Shown: positions 26,746 through 37,031 of the stretch, piece after piece
Layout: every line of letters starts with the position of its first letter
Numbering within the stretch: position 1 is the stretch's first letter
NCBI GenBank assembly: GCA_030425825.1
Contig: JAUHZY010000001.1
Span: forward strand, 1,212,834 to 1,276,833
Length of the DNA: 64,000 bases
Direction of reading: 5' to 3'
Source of the DNA: Alphaproteobacteria bacterium
Lineage (GTDB): Bacteria; Pseudomonadota; Alphaproteobacteria; JAUHZY01
The notes under the pieces: generated by a model
What the model saw: the letters and a program-made list of their open reading frames with translations, nothing else
Told to the model about the DNA's origin: nothing
Databases searched by the model: none
Position numbers and translations under genes: made by a program

Positions 26746-27514
26746 AAAGGCGTCTGACATTATTTGTGACAGGCGCATCCTTTGTATAAGTTACATTATC
26801 AAGTTGAATGACTGATCTAATGCCTTGAACGGCATTTGTCAAAAAGATTTCATCGACATTATATAGTTCATCAAGCAATACCTTTCTCTCTTCGACTTTT
26901 TCTCTCCCTAAAATCACCTGTCGCGTAACACCAGGCAAAGCACCAACAGAAAGAGGCGGCGTATAAAGCTGACCAGATTTAACCCAAAATAGGTTTGCTG
27001 TGATTGCCTCACACACATGACCTTGTGTATTTAAAAACACACCGTCATCGCAGTTTTTTTCTACAACCTCTTTTTTCGCCAGAATTGCTTCTAAATAATT
27101 AAGGCTTTTTATGCCAACCAAAGGGCTTTTTTCATTTTTAGGAAAAGAGATTGTTGAAATTGATATTGCAGTTTCGGCTGGCTTTAAAGGGTATGATTGT
27201 GCACAAACAAATGGCACAGAATCAACAGGCCATAATCCTCTTTCCTTTGAAGCGCCACGTGAAACTGTTAAACGAATAACATTGTTATCAGGAAACTTAT
27301 CAAACACATTTTCAAAATATTCTTCATCATAAGAAAGAAACAAGTCCAACCGTTTTAAAGAAGAAAACAAACGCGCCATATGCGCTTTGAAAAAAGGAAT
27401 GCGACCATCTTTTTTGATAAAGGTTTCAAAAAGACCATCTCCCAATAAAAACCCCCTATCAAAAGCAGACAGTTTGTTGTCTTCCGAAAACTGTCCATTA
27501 ATCCACAACATCAA
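26720..27514 (-). CDS. pabC: aminodeoxychorismate lyase-type class IV aminotransferase
   Basis: 264 aa PLP enzyme of fold type IV. MLWINGQFSEDNKLSAFDRGFLLGDGLFET is the family start (two pieces); IKSLNYLEAILAK contains the PLP lysine; GVFLNTQGHVCEAITANLFW and the C-terminal VDEIFLTNAVQGI complete the pattern. PabC turns aminodeoxychorismate into p-aminobenzoate. Start and pabA stop overlap by 4 bp, supporting PabC rather than IlvE or D-amino-acid transaminase. Confidence 0.85.
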   Translation of the reverse strand: MMLWINGQFSEDNKLSAFDRGFLLGDGLFETFIKKDGRIPFFKAHMARLFSSLKRLDLFLSYDEEYFENVFDKFPDNNVIRLTVSRGASKERGLWPVDSVPFVCAQSYPLKPAETAISISTISFPKNEKSPLVGIKSLNYLEAILAKKEVVEKNCDDGVFLNTQGHVCEAITANLFWVKSGQLYTPPLSVGALPGVTRQVILGREKVEERKVLLDELYNVDEIFLTNAVQGIRSVIQLDNVTYTKDAPVTNNVRRLYENAISTC

Positions 27515-28077
27515 GCACCCTCCAAAAAGTTTTTAATCAACGCATGCCCATGTTCTGTCATGTAAGCTTCCGGATGAAACTGAACACCATAAACAGGGTG
27601 TTCTTTATGACGCAAGGCCATAACTGAACCATCATTCAGCCATGCCGTTTTTTCTAAACAGACTGGAAATCCATCTTCTGAAACAGTCAGTGAATGATAA
27701 CGCGTTACCATATAAGGTGAAGGAATGTCTTTAAAAACATCATTCCCTGTATGTGAAATAGAAGAAGTAATACCATGAATCGGAGGCGTATATTTTTCTA
27801 CTTTTGCGCCAAAAACCTGTGCGATGGCCTGATGACCTAAACAAACGCCCAGTATTGGCAATGCTTTATAAAAATGTTTAATTGCTGACAGAGAAACCCC
27901 TGCTTCATTTGGCGTACAGGGTCCAGGAGATACAATTAAGTGAGATGGTTTCTCCCTCTCAATATCTTGAAGATCAACAGCATCATTCCGCACTATTTTT
28001 GTTGCATATCCTAACTCACGCACATACATAGCAAGAATATCAACAAAAGAGTCATAATTATCAATAATCAAAATCAT
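27511..28077 (-). CDS. pabA: aminodeoxychorismate synthase glutaminase subunit
   Basis: 188 aa class I glutamine amidotransferase. The triad is visible as Cys in GVCLGHQAIAQ and His-Glu in VQFHPEAYMTEHG; SPGPCTPNEAG is the oxyanion strand. It supplies ammonia to PabB. In some bacteria the same subunit also serves TrpE, and this cannot be excluded. It overlaps both neighbours by 4 bp. Confidence 0.9.
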   Translation of the reverse strand: MILIIDNYDSFVDILAMYVRELGYATKIVRNDAVDLQDIEREKPSHLIVSPGPCTPNEAGVSLSAIKHFYKALPILGVCLGHQAIAQVFGAKVEKYTPPIHGITSSISHTGNDVFKDIPSPYMVTRYHSLTVSEDGFPVCLEKTAWLNDGSVMALRHKEHPVYGVQFHPEAYMTEHGHALIKNFLEGA

Positions 28078-29441
28078 ATCAGTAAACCTTGCAGCTTGCT
28101 CAAAGCTTCTTCATATTCTTCATCAGGATTAGATAATGCCGTAATACCACACCCTGCCGACGTTTTAATTTTTGTTCCTTTTGCTTCTAACGTTCTGATC
28201 GCGATACTGAGATCAGCATCGCCATTAAAAGAAATATAACCTATAGAGCCGCAATACACACCTCTGCCATATTGCTCAAGCTCGGATATTATTTGCATGG
28301 CACGCACCTTAGGAACACCTGTGATGGACCCACCAGGAAACACAGCGCGCAAAACATCTACTGCATCCATGTCGGGATTTAGGTGCCCTTCCACATGTGA
28401 TATTAAGTGGTGAACTTTTGCAAAAGAATTGGGCGATGCAAACTCTTTCACCTTTATAGAATGAGGCCGACAAACTTTTGCTAGATCATTTCGCAACAAA
28501 TCAACAATCATCAAGTTTTCTGCCCTGTCCTTGTCACTTTCTAAAAGCTCTTTTAAAAAGTCTTTGTCTTGTTGTTTAGTTTTTCCTCTGGGACGCGTTC
28601 CTTTTATCGGGCTTGTTAAAACCTGATCATTTCTTATTTTGATAAATCTTTCTGGCGATGCAGATAAAACATAAACATCATCAAAATTAACAAAAGCAGA
28701 AAAAGGAGCGGGATTTTTTATTTTCATTTTTTGATAATAATCATAAGGATGAAAGTCTTTAGAAAGCGCACCCAAATAAGACATCGAAATATTAGCCTGA
28801 TAAATATCGCCTTCTTCAATATAGCGTATCGTTCTCTTCACGCTATGAATGAAATCATCCTTTGACCATTTATGCTGCCAAACAATCGCTGGCGGTGATG
28901 TTGTTTTTCTTTTTGGTATTTGGGTAAAGCTTTGTGCCAAAACAGTGGCCTTCTTACGCGCTTCTTGTCGCCTGACACCTTCACTGTCACCAGGCAATCC
29001 AGTCGAAATCAAATACGTTTTTTCGGATTTGTGATCTCTAGCAAGAACCGTATCATAAAAACCAAGAATCATATCAGGGTTACTGATCTCGTCTCGAACA
29101 AGTGGGAAACCTATACTTTCTAATTGGTGCAATAAATCATAGCCAAAATAACCACAGATACCACCTTGGAAAGAGGGCATACCTTCACACGTTTCTAGTC
29201 GCCACCTTTTTAAATAAGCTTGAAGTGTTCTGAAAGGATCTCCTTCAATTTTTTCTGTATGCCCATCATCAAATTGAAAAATCATTTGATTATTTTTTGC
29301 ATACATCACCATAAAAGGAGAGAAAGAAAGATAACTATACCCATCTCCACAAGAGTCCAAAAATATTGTGCCTGGAATATGCGCTAAATGGTCCGCAATA
29401 ACCTGAAAGTCGGTATCAATTTCTATAAAAATAGGCTTCAC
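28074..29441 (-). CDS. pabB: aminodeoxychorismate synthase component I
   Basis: 455 aa chorismate-binding enzyme. The motif SPIKGTRPRG has Lys in PIKGT, the residue that separates PabB from anthranilate synthase (PIAGT). PGGSITGVPKVRAMQII and GCGITALSNPDEEYEEAL line the active site. With PabA it aminates chorismate, which links folate synthesis to the shikimate genes aroK and aroB in this window. It heads the folate operon, with 20 bp to the upstream membrane gene. Confidence 0.93.
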   Translation of the reverse strand: MKPIFIEIDTDFQVIADHLAHIPGTIFLDSCGDGYSYLSFSPFMVMYAKNNQMIFQFDDGHTEKIEGDPFRTLQAYLKRWRLETCEGMPSFQGGICGYFGYDLLHQLESIGFPLVRDEISNPDMILGFYDTVLARDHKSEKTYLISTGLPGDSEGVRRQEARKKATVLAQSFTQIPKRKTTSPPAIVWQHKWSKDDFIHSVKRTIRYIEEGDIYQANISMSYLGALSKDFHPYDYYQKMKIKNPAPFSAFVNFDDVYVLSASPERFIKIRNDQVLTSPIKGTRPRGKTKQQDKDFLKELLESDKDRAENLMIVDLLRNDLAKVCRPHSIKVKEFASPNSFAKVHHLISHVEGHLNPDMDAVDVLRAVFPGGSITGVPKVRAMQIISELEQYGRGVYCGSIGYISFNGDADLSIAIRTLEAKGTKIKTSAGCGITALSNPDEEYEEALSKLQGLLI

Positions 29442-29461
29442 GTTTTTACCGATATAGTTGA

Positions 29462-29899
29462 TTATCTTTGTGGTTGCCCACCAGAATTAGGCTTAACTTC
29501 AGCCCCCCATTCTTCAACAATTTCATTTTGTTTTTTACGAAAACGAATGATTTTTTCTTCAAACCAAAAAACAAAAATATATGTCACAATCGTAGAAACA
29601 ATATAAAAAATAACTAGCCCAGCAAAAGATGCACCATACATAACAAACCAAGTATACGGGTCTTGAAGAATATAAAACACCATTGCCAAGTCATGCTGTT
29701 CAAACCAAAGACGAGAAAGGTATGGAAGTACACCAGCGACGTTCATAACGCCAATACTTGTTAATCTGTATGGCTCACTTTTAACAGCAACAACATACGC
29801 CACCAAAGTCGGTAACATACCACAAGCTGCCAACACACCGGTAGGCAGGTAGAATGTACCAAACAAAGCCAACGCTATCCATATTCCTACATGATTCAT
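29462..29899 (-). CDS. membrane protein, partner of the pseudokinase gene
   Basis: 145 aa with about four membrane segments (roughly 5-25, 28-40, 50-60 and 85-115) and a hydrophilic, charged C-terminal tail (~30 residues, IIRFRKKQNEIVEEWGAE). No family recognised. Its start overlaps the stop of the 729-aa gene by 4 bp, so the two are translated together and probably act together at the inner membrane. Confidence 0.7.
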   Translation of the reverse strand: MNHVGIWIALALFGTFYLPTGVLAACGMLPTLVAYVVAVKSEPYRLTSIGVMNVAGVLPYLSRLWFEQHDLAMVFYILQDPYTWFVMYGASFAGLVIFYIVSTIVTYIFVFWFEEKIIRFRKKQNEIVEEWGAEVKPNSGGQPQR

Positions 29900-32085
29900 G
29901 GCATTATAAACCCTGCTATTAGTGTTATGTAAGAGATGACAGCAGCCAATACAAAACAGACAAATGCACCAAGCTTGCGTCCAAAAGAATTTTCAGGTGA
30001 AAGAAGTTCATCCTTCTTTTTTGTGAGCATTTTTATATTCATGCCAAAAAGTGCATAATTACGCCTTGCTTCAATAAAGCCTGCGCGATCTTTCTTGCGC
30101 TCATCTTCATCGTCAATTAAGTCAACCAAGTCTTTCAACATGCCTGACTTCGCTGCAGCAGTCATTTTCTTTTCTATTTTCGCGCGTCTTTTTCGGTTGT
30201 GATAAACCTTTACAACAGGCATAAGCTTGTCTGCCAGCCATGTCGTAAGCTGGTTTAAGGGGCCTTCTTTCGTTTTCTCCTGAATATGAGACAACATTCG
30301 AATAATGTTAAGCCAAATGCCCGCTTGGCCTTGTGTTGTTTTTAACTCGGCCAGCCAATGTGAAGGAAACGTTTCACAGCGCGCCAATAAGAAAGATATA
30401 AAATGCTGTTCATTAAGTGTTTCTGGTTTTTTACGACTACTCGCAATTTTCTCAAGCGCTGGTAAAATATCACTTAGTTTATAAACATAATACTGACTCA
30501 AGAAAGGGCTGAAGCATTTCAAATAAGGATTTTGCTCATACAAACATCTCTCATAACCATATCCAGCAGCATTGATTCTTAAAAAATTACTGACAATCGT
30601 AACTTCTTTTTCTTCCTTTTTTTGTATTTTTAATCTTTCTTCAGAAAGCGCGTCATCATCTTCATCTTTATACCTGTTAAGGTACTCACGATGGAGTTTT
30701 TTATCAAAAATCTCTAATATTTGACCTTGTATCTCTGGATGCGTAAGCCCTTCAACAAAAGCCGGACCCAAGCCATCTAGCATATATCCTGATGATTTAA
30801 AACGGAGAGGCGATCTGGGATCAAGCTTCATACAAATACGCGCGATCTGAACATCATCTCCACTTTTAACACCGCCGCCCTGAACTTGGCGAAAAGGATC
30901 AACCAAAGATGTCCAACGAACATCCAGGTTATTATCTTCAATTTGTTGTTTAATCCAATTATCTAAAGGTGTTCTTTCTGCTAAATGCTTCGCTGTTTTA
31001 CGCCAATTTCTATTGAAGTTTTGTGTAAGTGAACGAAGAGATTCATGTTCGTGAGACAAAAACTCGACTGTTCTAGAGGCACTTTTTCTAACCTGGGAAC
31101 GGTTTTCATCAACTGTCATACCACCAGCCCAGGACCTTATTTTATCTAAGTTCCACCTTGTTACTACATCATCGCGCAAAACCCCACCAAGAAAACGACG
31201 CATCGACCCTGATAAGTTTAACCCCGCAGTTAATGCATCAAAAGAACCTTCATCTAATTTTTTATATAATAAGGAGGTATTATCCATTTGAATAGGTCGC
31301 CCGCCCTCATGTAAAAACAAGGCTAAAACACCTAGTGCATATATATCATCTGCAATTGTCCCCTCGCCTCTTGCTGAAATATGCGTCATGGCACTTTCAA
31401 CTGTCTCAAAGATATCGTCCTGAGCATAGGCTGGTGGCTCTGTAACTGCATCGCCAAAAAATATTTTCCGGGTATCATCGTTTGAAACATAAATATTGGA
31501 AATACGGAAACTACGAAAAGTTTTATCAGAGGCCGCTAGTTCACCCAAAATCTCAATAGCTGGCGCAATAAGATTTTTTTTAATTTCTTCTTCGCTGAAT
31601 GGTGTAAAAGGTGAAGATGTTGAGGGCGCCAATTTATTTGCATCAGGCTTAGAAACAACTAAAACAAGACGCTCAATACCGTCAGACCAAACAACACGCC
31701 CCCAATCATATGGCTTCAACAAAGACCTAGAAGCACTTCCAGCAAGAACAGATGCTAAATCAAGCCTAAAGGCATGAACAGATGTTGCAACGTAACAAAA
31801 CTTATGTTCAATACCACCATCATTTACAAGGTAAGCTGACGCAGTTTGCGTATCAAACTCTTCAAGGCGTTGGTTTGCCAAAAGCGTAAAGCTATTCTTT
31901 GTTCTCTCACCAACAAACTTGAAGCCTTCAGCAGATTTCTGTGCTGTATCTTGTGCTTCTTTCTGTTGTTTAGATTGAGACAAAGAAACTTCTTTTTTAG
32001 GCGTCACCTCTGCAGGTGCCTTGGGCTTCACACTATCGGCTGCTTTTGCTAGTTTCTCTAGCTCTTCATCTGTAGGTAATGCCAT
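29896..32085 (-). CDS. membrane-anchored pseudokinase-like protein, 729 aa
   Basis: After a Lys/Ala-rich disordered N-terminus (~55 residues), residues ~75-320 follow the order of a protein-kinase fold: FRSFRISNIYVS (190-201) sits where HRDLKPEN belongs, FFGDAV (209-214) where DFG belongs, ADDIYALGVLAL (245-256) matches subdomain IX, and RDDVVTRWNLDKIRSW (304-319) matches subdomain XI. The catalytic Asp of HRD is missing, so kinase activity is unlikely. The C-terminal ~25 residues are a membrane anchor. The ~380 residues in between are unassigned and helical. Start and stop overlap no upstream gene; purA ends 23 bp upstream. Confidence 0.7.
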   Translation of the reverse strand: MALPTDEELEKLAKAADSVKPKAPAEVTPKKEVSLSQSKQQKEAQDTAQKSAEGFKFVGERTKNSFTLLANQRLEEFDTQTASAYLVNDGGIEHKFCYVATSVHAFRLDLASVLAGSASRSLLKPYDWGRVVWSDGIERLVLVVSKPDANKLAPSTSSPFTPFSEEEIKKNLIAPAIEILGELAASDKTFRSFRISNIYVSNDDTRKIFFGDAVTEPPAYAQDDIFETVESAMTHISARGEGTIADDIYALGVLALFLHEGGRPIQMDNTSLLYKKLDEGSFDALTAGLNLSGSMRRFLGGVLRDDVVTRWNLDKIRSWAGGMTVDENRSQVRKSASRTVEFLSHEHESLRSLTQNFNRNWRKTAKHLAERTPLDNWIKQQIEDNNLDVRWTSLVDPFRQVQGGGVKSGDDVQIARICMKLDPRSPLRFKSSGYMLDGLGPAFVEGLTHPEIQGQILEIFDKKLHREYLNRYKDEDDDALSEERLKIQKKEEKEVTIVSNFLRINAAGYGYERCLYEQNPYLKCFSPFLSQYYVYKLSDILPALEKIASSRKKPETLNEQHFISFLLARCETFPSHWLAELKTTQGQAGIWLNIIRMLSHIQEKTKEGPLNQLTTWLADKLMPVVKVYHNRKRRAKIEKKMTAAAKSGMLKDLVDLIDDEDERKKDRAGFIEARRNYALFGMNIKMLTKKKDELLSPENSFGRKLGAFVCFVLAAVISYITLIAGFIMP

Positions 32086-32108
32086 CTCTCAACTCTTTTT
32101 GCCCTTTT

Positions 32109-33395
32109 CTAAAAAGGGTCATTTATCAAAATTGTGTCTTCTCTTTCTGGCCCTGTCGATAAAACAGTGACAGGAATACCAACAAGTTCTTCTATACGGC
32201 CAATATATTCTTTTGCAGCAGTGGGAAGCTCATCCCAGTTTCTTACGCCCTCAACAGGCTCATCCCACCCTGGAAGCGTTTGATAAACAGGCTTCATCAC
32301 CGACTGGCCTACAGCGTTGGCCGGCAGATAGTCGTATTTTACACCATTGTCTTCATATCCAACACAAATTTTCAGTTCTTTTAAACCATCAAGCACATCT
32401 ATTTTTGTCATAGCAAGGCCTGTGATGCCTGAAAGCTGCACAATCTGGCGCACTGCAACGGCATCAAACCACCCACATCTTCGAGCCCGCCCTGTCACGG
32501 TCCCAAATTCATGGCCTTTTTCACCAATCTGCTGACCAATTTCATCGTTTAACTCTGTTGGGAAGGGCCCTTCACCAACACGTGTTGTATATGCTTTAAT
32601 AAGGCCTAAAACATTTTGTATATGTGTTGGTCCAAAACCTGACCCGACACAAGCTTGCCCCGCAATTGTGTTTGATGATGTCACGAATGGATACGTCCCA
32701 TGATCAACATCAAGAAGAGCGCCCTGCGCCCCTTCAAATAAAATTTTATTGCCTTGCTCTTTCGCTTCGTGCAATACACGCCACACAGGGACAGCATAAG
32801 GAAGTATTTTTGGCGCAACATCCAAAAGATCCTGAAACAGCTTCTCTTTGCACACTTCTTCTTCACCAAAACCTCTTAAAATTGCATTATGGTGATTCAA
32901 CAAAACATCTAAACGTTTTGACAAAGATGCTGGATCAGCTAGATCACAAACACGTATAGAACGACGCCCTGCTTTATCTTCATACGCAGGGCCAATACCG
33001 CGACCTGTCGTTCCAATTTTATCTTGGCCTCTCGCGCGCTCTCTTGCTTGGTCAACAAGACGATGTGGTGGCAAAATAAGTGTCGCGCTTTCTGAAATTT
33101 TTAAGCGCTCTGGGTTCACATCAATGCCTTGTGAACGAATTTTTTCTGCCTCTTCGAGAAAAACCCAAGGCTCGACCACAACACCATTCCCAATCAAAGA
33201 AACCGTATCCTGACGCACAATACCAGACGGGATAACACTTAACTTGTAAACTTTCTCACCAACAACAAGCGTATGACCTGCATTATGACCGCCCTGGAAG
33301 CGCACAACATAATCCGCACGCTCAGACAACCAATCAACAATTTTACCTTTTCCTTCATCGCCCCATTGGGCACCAACAACAATAAGATTTGTCAT
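32109..33395 (-). CDS. purA: adenylosuccinate synthetase
   Basis: 428 aa. The GTP-binding start is [16 protein letters not shown], followed by [12 protein letters not shown] and the IMP-site residues [13 protein letters not shown]; the GTP-base motif is near TKIDVLDGL. It commits IMP to AMP. It lies 10 bp after serC; in many alphaproteobacteria serA (and hisZ) sit between serC and purA, but not here. Confidence 0.97.
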   Translation of the reverse strand: MTNLIVVGAQWGDEGKGKIVDWLSERADYVVRFQGGHNAGHTLVVGEKVYKLSVIPSGIVRQDTVSLIGNGVVVEPWVFLEEAEKIRSQGIDVNPERLKISESATLILPPHRLVDQARERARGQDKIGTTGRGIGPAYEDKAGRRSIRVCDLADPASLSKRLDVLLNHHNAILRGFGEEEVCKEKLFQDLLDVAPKILPYAVPVWRVLHEAKEQGNKILFEGAQGALLDVDHGTYPFVTSSNTIAGQACVGSGFGPTHIQNVLGLIKAYTTRVGEGPFPTELNDEIGQQIGEKGHEFGTVTGRARRCGWFDAVAVRQIVQLSGITGLAMTKIDVLDGLKELKICVGYEDNGVKYDYLPANAVGQSVMKPVYQTLPGWDEPVEGVRNWDELPTAAKEYIGRIEELVGIPVTVLSTGPEREDTILINDPF

Positions 33396-33405
33396 GTGTC
33401 TTCCT

Positions 33406-34548
33406 CTATTTTTTATATTTATCTCTTATAATGTTATAGGCATATTCAATCCAGGGATATAATTTTTCTAAATCTTCTGCCTCGATTGTAATACCAGACC
33501 AAATGCGAAGACTTGGAGGAGCCGCCTTATGATTATTAAAATCAAACCCTGCGCCCTCAGCCTCTACAATTGAAACCATTTCTTTTAGAATTGTGCGTTG
33601 CTTTTCTTCTGTTTCTTCTTGAAACCAGTTTGCAACAACTTTTAAGCAAACAGATGTCTTAGAACGAATATCTTCACGTGCAACAAAATACTCTAACCAG
33701 CTTGTGCCCCAAACCCATTTGTCATGCACCTGAAGATTCTTATCCAGACGAAGGCACATAGCCTGGGCACCACCAGACTTCTCAATCCAATCAAGCGCAT
33801 CCAACACGTCTTCAACGCATAGCATCGAAGGGGTATTAATCGTAACACCTGTGTATATATCACGAAACTGCTTTAACCGAAAAAGCTTAGGTATTGGCCA
33901 GGGTGGTTGATAGTTGTCCAGGCGCTCCATCGCGCGCGGGCTCATCACAACAATACCATGCTGGGCCTCACCTCCCATGACTTTTTGCCAAGAATAAGTT
34001 GTCACATCCAATTTAGACCAAGGTAAATCATAAATATTTGCAGATGTCGCATCACAGATCGTCAGACCTGTCCTGGTATCAGAAATCCAATCACCATCAG
34101 GCACACAAACACCTGATGTTGTACCATTCCATGTAAAAACAATATCTCTTGTAGGGTCTGCTTGACTGAGGTTGGGCAGATCTCCATAATCTGCAATATA
34201 GGCCTTAACATCTTTGATTTTCAGCTCTTCTTGAATATCACGCACCCAGTCTAGTCCAAATGACTCCCAAGCGAAAACATCAACACCACGCGCACCCAAA
34301 AAGTTCCAAAGCACCATCTCAACTGCCCCTGTATCAGATGCTGGCACAAGACCTATCAGATAATCATCAGGAATACCTAAAACCCTCCTGGAACGGAGCA
34401 AAACCTCATTTAAGCGGTCTTTACCTAACTGTGAACGATGCGAGCGCCCTCGTGTTAGATACGCATAAGACCCATCCCATCCAGGTCGTTTAGCACACGG
34501 TCCTGATGCAAAATGTGGCGTCTTTGGTTTTTCTGTTGGTTTATTCAT
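33406..34548 (-). CDS. serC: phosphoserine aminotransferase
   Basis: 380 aa, alphaproteobacterial/methanogen-type SerC. It starts [12 protein letters not shown], and the PLP lysine lies in [14 protein letters not shown]. Substrate-contact segments [13 protein letters not shown] and [10 protein letters not shown] are present. It makes phosphoserine from phosphohydroxypyruvate, and can also serve pyridoxine synthesis. It is cotranscribed with purA. Confidence 0.93.
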   Translation of the reverse strand: MNKPTEKPKTPHFASGPCAKRPGWDGSYAYLTRGRSHRSQLGKDRLNEVLLRSRRVLGIPDDYLIGLVPASDTGAVEMVLWNFLGARGVDVFAWESFGLDWVRDIQEELKIKDVKAYIADYGDLPNLSQADPTRDIVFTWNGTTSGVCVPDGDWISDTRTGLTICDATSANIYDLPWSKLDVTTYSWQKVMGGEAQHGIVVMSPRAMERLDNYQPPWPIPKLFRLKQFRDIYTGVTINTPSMLCVEDVLDALDWIEKSGGAQAMCLRLDKNLQVHDKWVWGTSWLEYFVAREDIRSKTSVCLKVVANWFQEETEEKQRTILKEMVSIVEAEGAGFDFNNHKAAPPSLRIWSGITIEAEDLEKLYPWIEYAYNIIRDKYKK

Positions 34549-34595
34549 TTTTATACACCTTAAGCAAACAACTCACTATAATATGTAGCCGCAAT

Positions 34596-35378
34596 CTAGT
34601 CCACAGCCATATGATTTAAGGGGCCATGCCCACTTCCTATTTTAGGTGCCTGACGAATCGCCTCTAAAACATATTCTCTGGCTTTTTCAACAGCATCAAC
34701 CATTGTTATTTCTTGTGCGAGACTTGTTGCAATAGCACTTGCAAGTGTACAGCCAGTACCATGTGTATGTTTTGTATGTATACGAGACGACGTAAAAATA
34801 TGGTTTTGTGTTGGCGTGATAAGTAAATCAACGATCATATCACCTTCAAGATGCCCACCTTTTAAAAGAATGTTTTCAGCACCTAGTGCCAAAAGATCTG
34901 GTACGGCAGACTGCATATCATCAATTGTTACTATTTTTTTTCCCGTAAGAATTTCTGCTTCTGGTATATTGGGCGTAATCAAGTTGGATAAAGGAATCAA
35001 ATGATTTTTGAGTGCATCAACTGCCGCATCTTCTAAAAGCGAAGCACCCCCTTTTGCAACCATGACGGGGTCAACCACAACAGGACAATCAAAAGCGTCA
35101 AGTTGCTCTGCCACTGCCGTGACAATATCAGCGTTAGACAGCATGCCTGTTTTAAACGCATCAATTTCAAAATCGGATGTAACTGATTTAAGTTGTTCAA
35201 GGATAAAGTCTTGAGGAATATCTAAAATATTCTGAACACCTGTTGTGTTTTGAGCTGTCAATGCTGTCACAGTCGTTGAAGCATACCCACCAAGCGCTGT
35301 AACCGTCTTAATATCAGCCTGGATACCTGCACCACCACCACTATCTGACCCAGCAATAATGTGAATATGCCCCTTCAT
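34596..35378 (-). CDS. thiD: hydroxymethylpyrimidine (phosphate) kinase
   Basis: 260 aa ribokinase-fold enzyme. AGSDSGGGAGIQADIKT is the N-terminal substrate motif, DPVMVAKGG the middle, and THGTGCTLASAIA the anion-hole/catalytic Asp-equivalent region. It phosphorylates HMP to HMP-PP for thiamine. It overlaps glmM by 4 bp. No other thiamine gene is present. Confidence 0.94.
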   Translation of the reverse strand: MKGHIHIIAGSDSGGGAGIQADIKTVTALGGYASTTVTALTAQNTTGVQNILDIPQDFILEQLKSVTSDFEIDAFKTGMLSNADIVTAVAEQLDAFDCPVVVDPVMVAKGGASLLEDAAVDALKNHLIPLSNLITPNIPEAEILTGKKIVTIDDMQSAVPDLLALGAENILLKGGHLEGDMIVDLLITPTQNHIFTSSRIHTKHTHGTGCTLASAIATSLAQEITMVDAVEKAREYVLEAIRQAPKIGSGHGPLNHMAVD

Positions 35379-36724
35379 GAGGCAAGTTCTTTTGTCAAAT
35401 GGTTAGAAATATTACTAACAAGTGTTTTATTTTTTCCTTCGACCATAATACGAAGAATTGCTTCAGTGCCTGACTTGCGGATAAGAAGGCGTCCTTCTCC
35501 ATTCAATTCTTTTTCATGCCGCGCAACCAAATCTTTAATCTTAGCATCATGCATCGGATCCTCTGCAGATGTATAAGGAACGCTTGTAAGAAGCTGTGGA
35601 AAGGGATCAAAACAATGTGCAAGTTTAGAAACTTTTTGTTGCTTGCTGACCATAAGAGCCAGCACCTGAAGCGCGCAAATCAAACCATCGCCCGTTGTTG
35701 CATAATCATTTAAAATCATATGCCCAGATTGCTCACCACCAACATTACAATTTTTATCCTTCATCATCTCAACAACATGTCTGTCACCGACTTTGGCGCG
35801 GTGTAAAGTCAATCCAAGGTCTTCAAGGTACTTCTCAAGACCCATATTTGACATAACAGTCGCGACAACACCATTACCTGACAACTGTTTATTTTCGTGC
35901 CACGACGATGCAATCATCGCCATAATTTGATCACCATCAATAATGCGGCCTTTTTCATCAGCAAGAATCAGACGGTCTGCATCACCATCCAAGGCAATAC
36001 CAATATCTGCGTCTTCTTCTTTCACTTTTTCACTCATTTTTCCAGGCGATGTTGCACCACAAGAGTCATTGATATTGGTGCCATTGGGTTGAACGCCGAT
36101 CGCAACAACTTCAGCGCCAAGCTCGCTCAATACTTTTGGCGCAACCTTATAAGCAGCACCATGCGCACAATCAATGACAACTTTAACCCCATCCAAACGG
36201 AGTGTTTCTGGGAAACTATTCTTCGCAAACTCAATATAACGACCTGCGACGTCATCAAGACGTCTTGCACGTCCTAAAAGCTCTGGCGCAACAAGTCCAT
36301 GCTCAACGCCTTTGTCAAAGTTTTCTTCAATTTGTGCTTCAACATCATCTGATAGCTTTGCGCCGTCAGGACCAAAAAGCTTTATACCATTGTCAGAAAA
36401 AACATTATGAGATGCTGAAAGCATAACACCTAGGTTCGCACGCAAAGAAGGTGTCAGCATTGCAATTGCTGGTGTAGGCATTGGCCCAACCAGGACAACA
36501 TCCATTCCCATCCCAATAAACCCTGCTGTCAACGCAGGCTCTAACATATAACCAGAAAGCCTTGTGTCCTTACCAATGACAACCAGTGGACGACGCTGAT
36601 TTGCATAAATAGCCTCACGAAACTGGTACGCAGCTGCCATCGCAATTTGAACAACACTCAAAGCTGTAATCGGGTTAGAATTTGTAACACCACGAATACC
36701 ATCTGTTCCAAACAATTTTTTCAT
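35375..36724 (-). CDS. glmM: phosphoglucosamine mutase
   Basis: 449 aa. GTDGIRGVTN at the start, the phosphoserine loop SASHNVFSDNGIK, the metal loop DGDADR and the C-terminal phosphate-binding RKSGTEAILRIM are all intact. It converts glucosamine-6-P to glucosamine-1-P for peptidoglycan and LPS. It is the first gene of its strand run, with thiD downstream. Confidence 0.97.
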   Translation of the reverse strand: MKKLFGTDGIRGVTNSNPITALSVVQIAMAAAYQFREAIYANQRRPLVVIGKDTRLSGYMLEPALTAGFIGMGMDVVLVGPMPTPAIAMLTPSLRANLGVMLSASHNVFSDNGIKLFGPDGAKLSDDVEAQIEENFDKGVEHGLVAPELLGRARRLDDVAGRYIEFAKNSFPETLRLDGVKVVIDCAHGAAYKVAPKVLSELGAEVVAIGVQPNGTNINDSCGATSPGKMSEKVKEEDADIGIALDGDADRLILADEKGRIIDGDQIMAMIASSWHENKQLSGNGVVATVMSNMGLEKYLEDLGLTLHRAKVGDRHVVEMMKDKNCNVGGEQSGHMILNDYATTGDGLICALQVLALMVSKQQKVSKLAHCFDPFPQLLTSVPYTSAEDPMHDAKIKDLVARHEKELNGEGRLLIRKSGTEAILRIMVEGKNKTLVSNISNHLTKELAS

Positions 36725-36811
36725 GCTTTTATTTCACTTTTTTCTTATTTAAGATCAAATATGATATAAATATATCGTTTTATTAAAGCGAAGGCAAAAC
36801 AAGTTAAAGAC

Positions 36812-36973
36812 ATGGAACAATTTCTTCTCTCAACCGCCTTAATATCAATTATAACAACGGCTGTAAGCCTGACAGTTAGCGACCTGTTCCCCAGCATAAA
36901 CTTGTCACTTGTGACGAAATTATCATTTTTTACATCAATCTTTGCGGGTGGAGCGTATGTTGTATACTACTAA
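36812..36973 (+). CDS. small membrane protein, 53 aa
   Basis: A short ATG-TAA frame with two hydrophobic segments (about residues 5-22 and 36-52) separated by a short loop (SDLFPSINLS). It lies in the 307-bp divergent gap between glmM and the response regulator, 58 bp before the latter, in the same direction. The ribosome site is weak (AAGTTAAAGAC), so support is moderate. If real it could be a small membrane partner of the regulator. Confidence 0.45.
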   Translation: MEQFLLSTALISIITTAVSLTVSDLFPSINLSLVTKLSFFTSIFAGGAYVVYY

Positions 36974-37031
36974 TGAGGGTGAATCTGTATAATGCCTGCA
37001 TGCAAATATCATAAAATTGAGAGATGTTAGA

